The notes under the pieces are model-generated. The model had not been told where the DNA came from. It searched no databases and saw nothing but the letters and a program-made list of their open reading frames with translations. From positions 1 through 35,212 of the forward strand of contig JBBIQI010000009.1 of the NCBI GenBank assembly GCA_037442465.1: DNA of 35,212 nucleotides, in the 5' to 3' direction. This document shows, one piece after another, positions 14,824 through 23,800 of this stretch (positions within the stretch are counted from its first letter, which is position 1; each line of letters opens with the position of its first letter). Both the position numbers and the translations under genes were made by a program. This stretch comes from DSNY01 sp037442465. Its GTDB lineage: Bacteria; Pseudomonadota; Gammaproteobacteria; Burkholderiales; Burkholderiaceae_F.

Positions 14824-16887
14824 GTGTACGCGACCTTTCCGGATTCGCCGTTCCAGTTGAGCATGCCGTTCGAGCCGGCGGGCGATCAGCCCGAGGCCAT
14901 CGAACGGCTGACGGCTGGGCTGCGCGATGGACTCGCGTTTCAGACGTTGCTCGGCGTCACCGGGTCCGGCAAGACGTTCACGATGGCCAACGTCATCGCA
15001 CGGATCGGCTCGCCAACGCTGGTGCTGGCGCCGAACAAGACGCTGGCGGCGCAGTTGTACTCCGAGATGCGCGAGTTCTTTCCGAACAACGCGGTCGAGT
15101 ACTTCGTCTCGTATTACGACTACTACCAGCCCGAGGCGTACGTTCCTTCCCGCGACCTGTACATCGAGAAGGACAGCAGCATAAACGAGCATATCGAGCA
15201 GATGAGGTTGTCCGCGACCAAGTCCCTGCTGGAGCGGCGCGATACCGTGATCGTGGCGACCGTCTCGGCCATCTACGGCATCGGCAACCCGTCCGACTAT
15301 CACGCGATGGTGCTGACGTTGCGCGTGCGGGACCGCATGAGCCAGCGCGACGTCATCGCGCGGCTGACCTCGATGCAGTACCGCCGCAACGAGACCGAAT
15401 TCACGCGCGGCACGTTCCGCGTGCGCGGCGACACCATCGACATTTTTCCGGCCGAGCACGCGGAACTCGCGGTGCGCGTCGAGCTGTTCGACGACGAGAT
15501 CGACAGCCTGCAGCTGTTCGATCCGTTGACGGGCAAGATCCGGCAGAAAATTCCCCGCTTCACCGTGTACCCGTCGTCGCATTACGTGACCCCGCGGCAG
15601 ACCGTGTTGCGTGCGATCGAGGACATCAAGGCTGAGCTGAAGGAGCGGCTCGCTTGGTTCGTCGCACAGGGCAAGCTGGTCGAGGCGCAGCGACTGGAGC
15701 AGCGCACGAGGTTCGATCTCGAAATGATGAACGAGCTCGGCTTCTGCAAGGGGATCGAGAACTACACCCGGCACCTGTCGGGTGCGCTGCCGGGCGAGCC
15801 GCCGCCGACGCTGATCGACTACCTGCCGGCCGACGCGCTGATGATCATCGACGAGTCGCACGTGACGATTCCGCAGTTGGGCGGCATGTATCGCGGTGAT
15901 CGCGCACGCAAGGAGACGCTGGTCGAATACGGGTTCCGGCTGCCTTCGGCGCTCGACAACCGGCCGCTGCGCTTCGACGAGTTCGAGCGCAAGATGCGTC
16001 GCTGCATCTTCGTGTCGGCGACGCCGGCGGAGTTCGAAACCGAGCGTTCGTCGCAGATCGTCGAGCAGGTCGTGCGCCCCACGGGACTGGTCGACCCGCA
16101 ATTGCAGGTGAGGCCGGCGCGCACGCAGGTCGACGACCTGCTGTCGGAGATTCGACTGCGCGTCGGGCGCAACGAGCGCGTGCTGGTCACGACGCTGACC
16201 AAACGCATGGCCGAGGACTTGACCGCGTACCTGGCCGACCACGGCGTCAAGGTGCGCTACCTGCACGCGGACGTCGACACCGTCGAGCGGGTCGAGATCA
16301 TCCGCGACCTGCGTGCGGGCGTTTTCGACGTGCTGGTCGGCATCAACCTGTTGCGCGAGGGGCTCGACCTGCCGGAGGTCTCGCTGGTCGCGATCCTCGA
16401 TGCGGACAAGGAAGGCTTCCTGCGATCGACCCGATCGCTGATTCAGACGATCGGCCGCGCCGCGCGACATCTGAATGGTACGGCGATCCTGTACGCGGAC
16501 GTCCTCACCGATTCGATGCGTGCCGCGATCGACGAGACGAACCGCCGCCGCGCCAAGCAGATGCGCTTCAACCAGGAGCGTGGCATCGTGCCGCGCGGCG
16601 TTCATAAGCAGGTGCGCGAGCTCATCGACGGCGTCTACGACGCGGGGCCAACGCGCGCCCAGCTCCGGGCAGCAAGCGAAGCCCCGGACTATGAGGTAAT
16701 GAACGAGAAGCAGGTCGCGCGGGAAATCAAGCGGCTGGAGAAGGTCATGTTCGAGCACGCGCGGAACCTGGAATTCGAAAAGGCGGCGCGCGTGCGGGAC
16801 CAGTTGGCGGCTTTGAAGGAACGCGTGTTCGGCGCGGCTGGGGCGGGCACCGTCGCGCTGCCGCTTGCTGCCGAGAAGGCGGCCTAG
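14824..16887 (+). CDS. uvrB: Excinuclease ABC subunit B UvrB
   Basis: This 687-residue helicase-fold protein receives damaged DNA from UvrA and positions UvrC during nucleotide excision repair. Visible are Walker A GVTGSGKT, the beta-hairpin region (SYYDYYQPEAYVP) that inserts between strands, the DEAD-like IDESH, SATPAEFE, GINLLREGLDLPEVSLVAILD, QTIGRAAR and a C-terminal UVR coiled coil (EIKRLEKVMFEHARNLEFEKAA). The start is GTG 14824; the next ATG would remove residues before FEPAGDQPEAI that homologues usually have. It is probably damage-inducible, but no convincing LexA box was found upstream. Confidence 0.96.
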   Translation: MYATFPDSPFQLSMPFEPAGDQPEAIERLTAGLRDGLAFQTLLGVTGSGKTFTMANVIARIGSPTLVLAPNKTLAAQLYSEMREFFPNNAVEYFVSYYDYYQPEAYVPSRDLYIEKDSSINEHIEQMRLSATKSLLERRDTVIVATVSAIYGIGNPSDYHAMVLTLRVRDRMSQRDVIARLTSMQYRRNETEFTRGTFRVRGDTIDIFPAEHAELAVRVELFDDEIDSLQLFDPLTGKIRQKIPRFTVYPSSHYVTPRQTVLRAIEDIKAELKERLAWFVAQGKLVEAQRLEQRTRFDLEMMNELGFCKGIENYTRHLSGALPGEPPPTLIDYLPADALMIIDESHVTIPQLGGMYRGDRARKETLVEYGFRLPSALDNRPLRFDEFERKMRRCIFVSATPAEFETERSSQIVEQVVRPTGLVDPQLQVRPARTQVDDLLSEIRLRVGRNERVLVTTLTKRMAEDLTAYLADHGVKVRYLHADVDTVERVEIIRDLRAGVFDVLVGINLLREGLDLPEVSLVAILDADKEGFLRSTRSLIQTIGRAARHLNGTAILYADVLTDSMRAAIDETNRRRAKQMRFNQERGIVPRGVHKQVRELIDGVYDAGPTRAQLRAASEAPDYEVMNEKQVAREIKRLEKVMFEHARNLEFEKAARVRDQLAALKERVFGAAGAGTVALPLAAEKAA

Positions 16888-17019
16888 CGGGCGGCAGCGC
16901 GGGGCAGAGCCGGGGTCGGATCGGCGGTGAGCGGGTTGAGTTTTGAACTTCCGCGTGCATATCCGGTCTTCCGGACGGGCTTTGGGGACGTTGGTTTCTG
17001 GGTGATTGGGTAACGGATT

Positions 17020-17044
17020 TCGCCGGGCGCGAGTCGCCCGGCGA
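17020..17044 (+). other. GC-rich hairpin between uvrB and the phosphatase gene
   Basis: CGCCGGGCG (17021-17029) and CGCCCGGCG (17035-17043) form a perfect 9-bp stem around CGAGT, extended by a T-A pair. It lies 133 nt after uvrB and 52 nt before the phosphatase start. Without a T-tract it is not a convincing intrinsic terminator. The rest of the 208-bp spacer shows no gene or clear promoter. Confidence 0.5.
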
Positions 17045-17095
17045 CGATGAGCCGGGCAGGCACGACGCGGGCCCGAACAGAAAGGCGCGTTAGAG

Positions 17096-17584
17096 ATGAC
17101 CAAAGTACTTTTCGTTTGCATGGGTAACATCTGCCGCTCGCCGACGGCGGAGGGCGTTTTCCGCAAGATGGTGCGCGACGCCGGCCTCGAAGGCAGCGTG
17201 CATATCGAGTCTGCGGGCACGCACGCCTATCACGTCGGCGAGCCGCCCGACGTCCGTGCCCAGCAGGCCGCCCGCAAGCGCGGGTACGAGCTGGGCGACC
17301 TGCGCGCTCGGCAGATCACGCAGGACGACTTCCGCGAGTTCGATCTGATCCTGGCGATGGACTGGGAAAACCTCGCGCTGCTGCAGCAGCAGTGCCCGCG
17401 GGCATACAAGCACAAGCTGCATCTGCTGATGCGCTTTGCCGGTGAGCACGATGCGGCGACGGTTCCCGATCCGTACTACGGCGGACCCGAAGGCTTCAAT
17501 ACGGTGCTCGATTACGTCGAGGACGCGTGCCAGGGCCTGATCGAGGTCGTGCGCAAGCGCGCAACGATGTACGCGGCTGCCTAG
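17096..17584 (+). CDS. Low-molecular-weight protein-tyrosine phosphatase
   Basis: This is a 162-residue cytosolic phosphatase of the LMW-PTP/arsenate-reductase fold. The phosphate-binding loop CMGNICRS has the nucleophile Cys8 and Arg14, and the general acid is Asp125 in DPYYGG. In many betaproteobacteria this gene sits between uvrB and the isc operon, so the location is typical. Its substrate is unknown; relatives act on bacterial tyrosine kinases of exopolysaccharide synthesis. Its stop codon overlaps that of the opposing methyltransferase in one CTAG. Confidence 0.93.
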   Translation: MTKVLFVCMGNICRSPTAEGVFRKMVRDAGLEGSVHIESAGTHAYHVGEPPDVRAQQAARKRGYELGDLRARQITQDDFREFDLILAMDWENLALLQQQCPRAYKHKLHLLMRFAGEHDAATVPDPYYGGPEGFNTVLDYVEDACQGLIEVVRKRATMYAAA

Positions 17585-18621
17585 GCGGCGCGTTCCTCGC
17601 GCGCGCGTGCCGGAACGCGCGTGGCGTCGCGGCCGATCCGCGGCGCCTCGTCACGGAAGAGCGCGTCCAAGGTTTCTCGTCCAGACAGTCCCGCGCGTGC
17701 GGCGCGCCGCTCCTGCGCGCGCGCCCATAGCCGGTGCACGGCGCCGGCCCAGGTCGAACCGCTCAGCAGGTACCGGCGCAGCGTGCGGCGACGGTTCGCC
17801 TGCACCACACGCGCGTACGCCGATGGCTCCGTCGCGTCGCCCGCCGCTTCGATGTCGCGTCGAAACACGGCGGACAGGTTCGCCTTCGATGGCGCAGCAT
17901 CGACCAGCAGCGGGATGAGTCCCGCCAAGCGCGCCATCCGCGTCAACGGGCCGGATGCGAAGTAATAAAGATGCGCGTAGTGGTACAGGTTCGACGGCGA
18001 ACTGGCCTCGGTCAGCGCGTTCGGGACTTCCACGTAAAGGTACCCTCCGGGCTTCAGCCACCGCGCCAGCTTGGCCAGTCCCGCACACGGGTCGCGCAGG
18101 TGTTCGAGCACGTGGAAGATCGTGATCAGGTCGAACTCTGCGGCCGCGAACGTCGCGTCGTCGAGCGTGCCCGGATGCAGGTCGACGCCGTATTCGGCGC
18201 GAGCGAATTCGCGGTAACCGTCGTTCGGTTCGATGCCGGTCAGGCGATAACCGCGGCTGGTGAGCAGATATGCAAACTCGCCGCCGCCGGCGCCGCAGTC
18301 GAGCACGCGCGCCGGCGGTTGCGCCAGCAGGGCGACGGTGCGGAGTCGGTCCAATGCCACGCGGCCCGCGCGAAAGATGTGCTTGATGCGCGGCACCGCG
18401 GCCGACTTGTACTCGCGCCGATAGCGTTTGGCGTAGAAGCCCGCCAGCTCCGCGGGACTGGGCAGCGGGTCGACATAGGTCAGGCCGCAGGCGCGGCAGC
18501 AGGTGACGTTCAGGGGCGCGCCCTTCCGGTCCTTGGTCTGAACCAAAGTGCCCTCGCGCCCGCCACACAGATTGCAGGGACTGGTTGCGACGTAATCGGT
18601 GAAGCGTGCTGGCGCGGACAA
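17581..18621 (-). CDS. Class I SAM-dependent methyltransferase with N-terminal zinc ribbon
   Basis: This 346-residue protein has an N-terminal CNLC...CRAC zinc-ribbon-like module (about residues 16-45), then a Rossmann methyltransferase domain. The SAM motif I is LDCGAGGGEFAYLL, with IEPN at the end of strand 2 and FHVLEHLRDP as the post-motif. The C-terminal third is Arg-rich and less conserved. Such proteins often methylate sugars or small molecules in polysaccharide or natural-product pathways; the substrate here is unknown. The start is TTG 18621, supported by AAAGGAGG at 18627-18634, 5 nt upstream. It interrupts the usual phosphatase-iscR order on the opposite strand. Confidence 0.85.
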   Translation of the reverse strand: MSAPARFTDYVATSPCNLCGGREGTLVQTKDRKGAPLNVTCCRACGLTYVDPLPSPAELAGFYAKRYRREYKSAAVPRIKHIFRAGRVALDRLRTVALLAQPPARVLDCGAGGGEFAYLLTSRGYRLTGIEPNDGYREFARAEYGVDLHPGTLDDATFAAAEFDLITIFHVLEHLRDPCAGLAKLARWLKPGGYLYVEVPNALTEASSPSNLYHYAHLYYFASGPLTRMARLAGLIPLLVDAAPSKANLSAVFRRDIEAAGDATEPSAYARVVQANRRRTLRRYLLSGSTWAGAVHRLWARAQERRAARAGLSGRETLDALFRDEAPRIGRDATRVPARAREERAA

Positions 18622-18682
18622 CGCGGCCTCCTTTCGAGACGCTGGAGCATATCCAATGGCCGGGTGCGTTCACCCAAAATGA

Positions 18683-18740
18683 GTTGTTGACTGAAATACT
18701 CGGGTTAGCTAGTATTCCGACCGCAGAGATCGGAAATACT
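18683..18740 (+). promoter_or_regulatory. iscR promoter with IscR-type operator
   Basis: TTGACT (18687-18692) and TAGTAT (18710-18715) are 17 bp apart. The -35 box is embedded in a site at about 18683-18707 whose core GACTGAAATACTCGG fits the known type-1 IscR consensus at most positions. The half-site AATACT occurs three times: at 18695-18700, inverted at 18711-18716 and again at 18735-18740. The last two bound an imperfect 10-bp inverted repeat (AGTATTCCGA with TCGGAAATACT) in the early leader. Binding of [2Fe-2S]-IscR here should block the promoter, giving negative feedback. Confidence 0.8.
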
Positions 18741-18804
18741 GGCGGCGGTCCTGCGGGGCGCCGCTGACATGACACCGATCGAACCGGACCGCAGAGGTGG
18801 AACC

Positions 18805-19308
18805 ATGCGCTTGACGACCAAAGGACGTTTTGCCGTAACGGCGATGATCGACCTCGGCCTGCGGCAGCACAACGGCCCGGTGACGCTGGCGGGCATCAGC
18901 CAGCGGCAGAGGATCTCGCTGTCCTACCTGGAGCAGTTGTTTGGCAAACTTCGCAGGCACGCGCTGGTGGAGAGTACGCGCGGCCCCGGCGGAGGTTACA
19001 CGCTGGGTCGGCCGATGGCCGACATCTCCGTGGCGGACATCATCTTCGCCGTCGACGAGCCGATTGACGCAACACAATGCGGCGGGAAGGAAAATTGCGA
19101 TAACGACCAGCGCTGCATGACCCACGACCTGTGGGCCAACCTGAATCGTCACATGGTGGATTTCCTGGATTCCGTGTCGCTGCAGGACCTTGTCGATCAG
19201 CAGAAGGAACGGCTCGCGCAGAAGGGCACGCTGGCGAGCGTGCTGCACGATTCGCGTCCGCCGCGGCGTTCGCCGGCCGCTGCCAAAGCTCAAACTGTCG
19301 CCAGCTAG
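18805..19308 (+). CDS. iscR: Fe-S cluster-responsive Rrf2 regulator IscR
   Basis: This 167-residue regulator represses the isc operon when it carries a [2Fe-2S] cluster. The N-terminal winged helix (MRLTTKGRFAVTAMIDLGL, RISLSYLEQLF, GPGGGYTLGRP) is followed by Cys92, Cys98, Cys104 and His107, the same cluster-ligand positions as in the E. coli protein. ATG 18805 matches the usual Rrf2 N-terminus; an earlier in-frame ATG at 18769 would add 12 residues. It leads an eight-gene operon and probably represses its own promoter. Confidence 0.96.
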   Translation: MRLTTKGRFAVTAMIDLGLRQHNGPVTLAGISQRQRISLSYLEQLFGKLRRHALVESTRGPGGGYTLGRPMADISVADIIFAVDEPIDATQCGGKENCDNDQRCMTHDLWANLNRHMVDFLDSVSLQDLVDQQKERLAQKGTLASVLHDSRPPRRSPAAAKAQTVAS

Positions 19309-19318
19309 GGAAGACCCG

Positions 19319-20527
19319 ATGAAGCTTCCGATCTACCTTGACTATGCCGCGACGACGCCGGTCGATGCGCGCGTCGTCGACGCGATGATCCCGTGGTTGC
19401 GCGAGCGCTTCGGCAACCCGGCGTCCCGCAGCCACGCGTTCGGCTGGGAGGCGGAAAAGGCGGTGGAGACGGCGCGCGAACAGGTTGCGGATCTGGTCAA
19501 CGCCGATCCGCGCGAGATCATCTGGACCTCGGGAGCGACCGAGTCCGACAACCTCGCGCTGAAGGGTGCGGCCCACTTCTACAAGGACAAGGGCAGGCAC
19601 CTCGTCACCGTGAAGACCGAGCACAAGGCCGTGCTCGACACGATGCGCGAGCTCGAGCGCGAAGGTTTCGAGGTCACCTACCTCGACGTCGAGAGCAACG
19701 GACTGCTCGACCTGGAGAAGTTCGAAGCGGCGCTGCGCCCCGACACCACGCTGGTGTCGGTGATGTACGTCAACAACGAGATCGGCGTGATCCAGGACAT
19801 TCCGGCGATCGGCGAGATCTGTCGCAGTCGCGGCATCGTCTTTCACGTCGACGCCGCGCAGGCGACCGGCAAGGTCGAAATCGACCTGCAGAAGTTGAAG
19901 GTCGACCTGATGTCGTTTTCGGCGCACAAGACCTACGGGCCGAAGGGCATCGGGGCGTTGTACGTGCGGCGCAAGCCGCGCGTGCGGCTCGAGGCGCAGA
20001 TGCACGGCGGCGGCCACGAGCGCGGGCTGCGCTCGGGCACGCTGCCGACGCACCAGATCGTCGGCATGGGCGAGGCGTTCCGGATCGCGAAGGCGGAGAT
20101 GGCGACCGAAAACGAGCGCATCCGCATGCTGCGTGACCGATTGTTGAAGGGCTTGACGGAGATCGAGGAGGTGTTCGTCAACGGGGACCTCGAACGGCGC
20201 GTCCCGCACAATCTGAACGTCAGCTTCAACTATGTCGAAGGCGAATCGCTGATCATGGCGATCAAGGACGTCGCGGTGTCGTCGGGCTCGGCCTGCACGT
20301 CCGCGAGCCTGGAGCCTTCGTATGTGCTGCGCGCGCTGGGCCGCAGCGACGAACTGGCGCACAGTTCGATCCGGTTCAGTGTCGGCCGCTTCACGACCCA
20401 GGAGGAGATCGACTTCACGGTCGACTTGCTCAAGCGCAAGGTGGCCAAGCTGCGCGACATGTCGCCGCTGTGGGAGATGTACAAGGACGGCGTCGATCTG
20501 AATACCGTGCAATGGGCGGCGCACTAG
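19319..20527 (+). CDS. iscS: Cysteine desulfurase IscS
   Basis: This 402-residue PLP enzyme takes sulfur from cysteine and hands it as persulfide to IscU and to tRNA thiolation. The PLP lysine is Lys204 (SAHKTYGPKG), and the mobile-loop nucleophile is Cys326 in SSGSACTSAS. His102 in TEHKA stacks on PLP. The C-terminal PLWEMYKDGVDL is the IscU-contact end of housekeeping IscS proteins. AGGGAAG precedes the start, 10 nt after the iscR stop codon. Confidence 0.97.
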   Translation: MKLPIYLDYAATTPVDARVVDAMIPWLRERFGNPASRSHAFGWEAEKAVETAREQVADLVNADPREIIWTSGATESDNLALKGAAHFYKDKGRHLVTVKTEHKAVLDTMRELEREGFEVTYLDVESNGLLDLEKFEAALRPDTTLVSVMYVNNEIGVIQDIPAIGEICRSRGIVFHVDAAQATGKVEIDLQKLKVDLMSFSAHKTYGPKGIGALYVRRKPRVRLEAQMHGGGHERGLRSGTLPTHQIVGMGEAFRIAKAEMATENERIRMLRDRLLKGLTEIEEVFVNGDLERRVPHNLNVSFNYVEGESLIMAIKDVAVSSGSACTSASLEPSYVLRALGRSDELAHSSIRFSVGRFTTQEEIDFTVDLLKRKVAKLRDMSPLWEMYKDGVDLNTVQWAAH

Positions 20528-20561
20528 GGCGGCGCCGGCAATCGCAAACGAGAGGAAAGTC

Positions 20562-20975
20562 ATGGCGTACAGCGAAAAAGTCATCGACCACTACGAGAAC
20601 CCGCGCAACGTCGGCTCCTTCGACAAGAGCGACGGCAGTGTCGGCACCGGCATGGTCGGGGCGCCGGCGTGCGGCGACGTGATGAAGCTGCAGATCAAGG
20701 TCAACGCGCAGGGCGTCATCGAGGACGCGCGCTTCAAGACCTACGGCTGCGGCTCGGCGATCGCTTCGTCGTCGCTGGTCACCGAATGGGTCAAGGGCAA
20801 GACGCTCGATCAGGCCATGCAACTGAAGAACACGCAGATCGCCGAGGAGCTTGCGCTGCCCCCGGTCAAGATCCACTGCTCGATCCTGGCCGAAGACGCG
20901 ATCAAGGCCGCGATCAAGGACTACCGACAGAAGCACGGGCTGGCCGAGCCGGTCGAGCAGAAGGCGGCGGCCTAG
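20562..20975 (+). CDS. iscU: Fe-S cluster scaffold IscU
   Basis: This 137-residue protein is the scaffold on which [2Fe-2S] clusters are built. The ligands Cys37, Cys63 and Cys106, together with Asp39 and His105, are all at standard positions. The LPPVK motif at 99-103 is the binding site for the chaperone HscA encoded downstream. A good ribosome-binding site AGAGGAAA lies just upstream. The last residues (EQKAAA) are a short unconserved tail. Confidence 0.97.
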   Translation: MAYSEKVIDHYENPRNVGSFDKSDGSVGTGMVGAPACGDVMKLQIKVNAQGVIEDARFKTYGCGSAIASSSLVTEWVKGKTLDQAMQLKNTQIAEELALPPVKIHCSILAEDAIKAAIKDYRQKHGLAEPVEQKAAA

Positions 20976-20995
20976 TCGGGGCGACGGAGAAAGCG

Positions 20996-21319
20996 ATGGC
21001 AGTGACGATGACGGAACGGGCGGCGCGCCACGTCGCCGACTTCATCAGCAAACGGGGCAAGGGCATCGGTCTGCGCCTTGGTGTGCGTACGACCGGTTGT
21101 TCCGGCATGGCGTACAAGCTTGAGTATGCCGACGCGATCAACCCCGACGATCAGCAGTTCGAAAGCCATGGCGTGCGCATCCTGGTCGACCCCAAGAGCC
21201 TCGCCTATATCGATGGGACCGAACTCGACTTCGTGCGCGAAGGTCTGAACGAAGGATTCCGATTCAACAACCCCAAAGAGAAGAACCGCTGCGGCTGCGG
21301 CGAGTCCTTCAACGTCTGA
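20996..21319 (+). CDS. iscA: A-type Fe-S carrier IscA
   Basis: This 107-residue carrier delivers Fe-S clusters or iron to target proteins. Cys35, Cys99 and Cys101 (TTGCSGM and CGCGESF) are the exact positions seen in E. coli IscA. ATG 20996 gives the typical MAVTMTERAA start. A 76-nt spacer with only weak inverted repeats follows before hscB. Confidence 0.96.
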   Translation: MAVTMTERAARHVADFISKRGKGIGLRLGVRTTGCSGMAYKLEYADAINPDDQQFESHGVRILVDPKSLAYIDGTELDFVREGLNEGFRFNNPKEKNRCGCGESFNV

Positions 21320-21395
21320 CTTTCCGCGGTCGGCGCGCCGTCGGGCCGTTCGGCGCGGCTGCGTCGCGGCGGCCGCTGCAGTCGACCCGACTTCC

Positions 21396-21923
21396 GTGAC
21401 GACACGCGCTGCGGACCACTTCGCCCTGTTTGGCCTCGAGCCGCGCTTTGCGCTCGACACCAATGCGCTCGAGCGCGCCTATCGGCAGGTGCAGGAACGC
21501 GTACATCCCGACCGCTACGCCGCCGCGTCGGCAGCCGAGCGGCGTGTCGCGATGCAATGGGCTACGCGCGCGAACGAAGCCTTCCAGACGCTGCGCTCGC
21601 CGGTCAAGCGCGCGGCGTATCTGTGTGAGCGACATGGCGCGGCGATCGCGGCGGAATCGAACACGGCGATGCCGCCGGACTTCCTCGCTCGGCAGCTCGA
21701 GTGGCGCGAGGCACTCGCCGAGGCGCGCGAGGCCCACGACCACGCGGCGCTCGCGCGCTTGCGCGAGGAATTGCATCGTTTGCACAACGAGACGCTCGCA
21801 AACCTGGCCGACGCGTTGGACGGCGCGCGCGACTACCAGCGCGCGGCCGGGCTGGTGCGGCAGCTGATGTTCATCGAGAAATTCGGCGACGAAGTCTCCG
21901 CCGCCGACATCGAGGCCGCCTGA
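21396..21923 (+). CDS. hscB: Fe-S assembly co-chaperone HscB
   Basis: This 175-residue J-domain protein stimulates the ATPase of HscA and brings it IscU. The J-domain carries HPD at 37-39, and the C-terminal three-helix domain that holds IscU follows (FLARQLEWREALAEA). The start codon is GTG 21396. The gene is followed within 3 nt by hscA. Confidence 0.94.
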   Translation: MTTRAADHFALFGLEPRFALDTNALERAYRQVQERVHPDRYAAASAAERRVAMQWATRANEAFQTLRSPVKRAAYLCERHGAAIAAESNTAMPPDFLARQLEWREALAEAREAHDHAALARLREELHRLHNETLANLADALDGARDYQRAAGLVRQLMFIEKFGDEVSAADIEAA

Positions 21924-21926
21924 GCG

Positions 21927-23798
21927 ATGGCGCTGCTGCAGATCGCCGAACCCGGCATGTCGCCGGCGCCGCACGAGCGGCGTCTGGCGGTCGGCATCGA
22001 TCTGGGAACGACCAATTCGCTGGTCGCCACCGTGCGCAACAGTCTTGCGGTCGTGCTCGAGGACGAGCACGGCAGGGCGTTGCTGCCGTCGGTGGTGCGC
22101 TACCGCGCCGACGGCGGCGTCGAAGTCGGCGCCGAAGCGCTCGCCCATCAGGCCGCCGACCCGCGCAACACGATCGTGTCCGTCAAGCGCTTCATGGGCC
22201 GCGGTGTGAAGGACGTCGAGCACGTCGAGAACCTGCCGTACGACTTCGTCGACGCGCCCGGCATGCTGCAGATCCGCACCGTCGCGGGCGTCAAGAGCCC
22301 CGTCGAGGTATCGGCGGAGATCCTCAGGGTCCTGCGCGAACGCGCCGAGGCTGCGCTCGGCGGCGAGCTGGTCGGCGCGGTCGTCACCGTTCCGGCGTAT
22401 TTCGACGACGCGCAGCGGCAGGCCACGCGCGACGCGGCGCGGCTGGCCGGATTGAACGTGCTGCGGCTGTTGAACGAGCCGACCGCGGCTGCACTCGCCT
22501 ACGGGCTCGACAACGCCGCCGAAGGCGTCTACGCGGTCTACGACCTCGGCGGCGGGACCTTCGATATCTCGATTCTGAAGCTGACCAAGGGCGTGTTCGA
22601 GGTGCTTGCCACGGGTGGCGACACCGCGTTGGGCGGCGATGACTTCGACCATCGCCTGTACTGCTGGGCGCTCGAGCAGGCCGATCTGTCGCTGCTGCCG
22701 CCCGAGGACACCAGCCTGCTGACGGTCAAGGCGCGCGCGGCCAAGGAAGCGCTGTCGGCGAAAGACAGCGCGACGATCCAGGCGCGCCTGAGCCAGGGTC
22801 GCTGGATCAACCTGACGATCAAGCGCGACATCTTCGCAGGCATGACGCAACATCTCGTGCACAAGACGCTCGACGCCGCGCGGCGGGCGCTGCGCGACGC
22901 CGGACTGAAGCCGGCCGACGTCAAAGGTGTGGTGATGGTCGGCGGCGCCACGCGCATGCCCCACGTGCGCAAGGCGGTGGCCGATCTGTTCGGTCGGGAA
23001 CCGTTGATCGACATCGACCCGGACAAGGTCGTCGCGCTGGGTGCGGCGATGCAGGCCAACCTGCTCGCCGGCAATCACGCACCGGGCGAGGACTGGCTGC
23101 TGCTCGACGTGATCCCGCTGTCGCTGGGCCTGGAGACGATGGGCGGGCTGGTCGAGAAGATTATTCCGCGCAATTCGACGATCCCGGTGGCGCGCGCGCA
23201 GGAGTTCACGACCTTCCGCGACGGTCAGACGGCGATGGCGATCCACGTCGTGCAGGGCGAGCGCGAGTTGGTGTCCGACTGCCGCTCGCTCGCTCGTTTT
23301 GAGTTGCGCGGCATTCCGCCGATGGCGGCCGGCGCCGCCCGCATCCGCGTCACTTTCCAGGTCGACGCCGACGGCCTGCTTTCGGTGTCGGCGCGCGAAA
23401 CGACGAGCGGCGTCGAGGCATCGATCGTCGTGAAACCATCGTACGGGCTGAGCGACGAGGAAATCGCGCGCATGCTGCAGGACTCGATCGGCGCGGCCGA
23501 AGCCGACGTTGCCGCGCGCGCGCTGCGCGAGCAGCAAGTGGAAGCGCAGCGCCTGATCGAAGCGACGACGGCCGCGCTCGCCGCCGATGCCGACCTGCTG
23601 GACGATGCCGAGCGCGCCGACATCGAACGCCTGCTGCGCGAACTGATCGACATCGCGCGCGGCGACGATCATCTCGCCATCAAGGCGGCGATCGACCGGC
23701 TCGCGCACGGTACCGAGGAATTCGCCGCGCGCCGGATGGACCGCACGATCCGCGCAGCGCTCGCGGGGCGGCGCGTCGACGAGGTGCTGCCCAAGTGA
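21927..23798 (+). CDS. hscA: Hsp70-class chaperone HscA
   Basis: This 623-residue Hsp70 is specialised for cluster release from IscU. The nucleotide-binding domain shows GIDLGTTNSLVA, VTVPAYFDDAQRQ, YDLGGGTFDIS and GGATRMP. The linker LLLDVIPLSLGLE leads into the substrate-binding domain. No disaggregase-type C-terminal EEVD tail is present. The stop codon TGA overlaps a GTG that could serve as an alternative start for fdx. Confidence 0.96.
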   Translation: MALLQIAEPGMSPAPHERRLAVGIDLGTTNSLVATVRNSLAVVLEDEHGRALLPSVVRYRADGGVEVGAEALAHQAADPRNTIVSVKRFMGRGVKDVEHVENLPYDFVDAPGMLQIRTVAGVKSPVEVSAEILRVLRERAEAALGGELVGAVVTVPAYFDDAQRQATRDAARLAGLNVLRLLNEPTAAALAYGLDNAAEGVYAVYDLGGGTFDISILKLTKGVFEVLATGGDTALGGDDFDHRLYCWALEQADLSLLPPEDTSLLTVKARAAKEALSAKDSATIQARLSQGRWINLTIKRDIFAGMTQHLVHKTLDAARRALRDAGLKPADVKGVVMVGGATRMPHVRKAVADLFGREPLIDIDPDKVVALGAAMQANLLAGNHAPGEDWLLLDVIPLSLGLETMGGLVEKIIPRNSTIPVARAQEFTTFRDGQTAMAIHVVQGERELVSDCRSLARFELRGIPPMAAGAARIRVTFQVDADGLLSVSARETTSGVEASIVVKPSYGLSDEEIARMLQDSIGAAEADVAARALREQQVEAQRLIEATTAALAADADLLDDAERADIERLLRELIDIARGDDHLAIKAAIDRLAHGTEEFAARRMDRTIRAALAGRRVDEVLPK

Positions 23799-23800
23799 GC

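Noticed and set aside
17020..17044. Rho-independent terminator of uvrB
   Set aside because: The stem is strong but there is no T-tract and it lies 133 nt after the stop codon, so I list it only as a hairpin.
21320..21395. Promoter or regulatory hairpin between iscA and hscB
   Set aside because: Only distant 6-bp arms (CGTCGGG with CCCGAC) were found, with no -10/-35 pair; this is likely a plain operon spacer.
23795..23800. GTG start for fdx overlapping the hscA stop
   Set aside because: The ATG six bases later gives the conserved ferredoxin N-terminus; the GTG adds only two residues.
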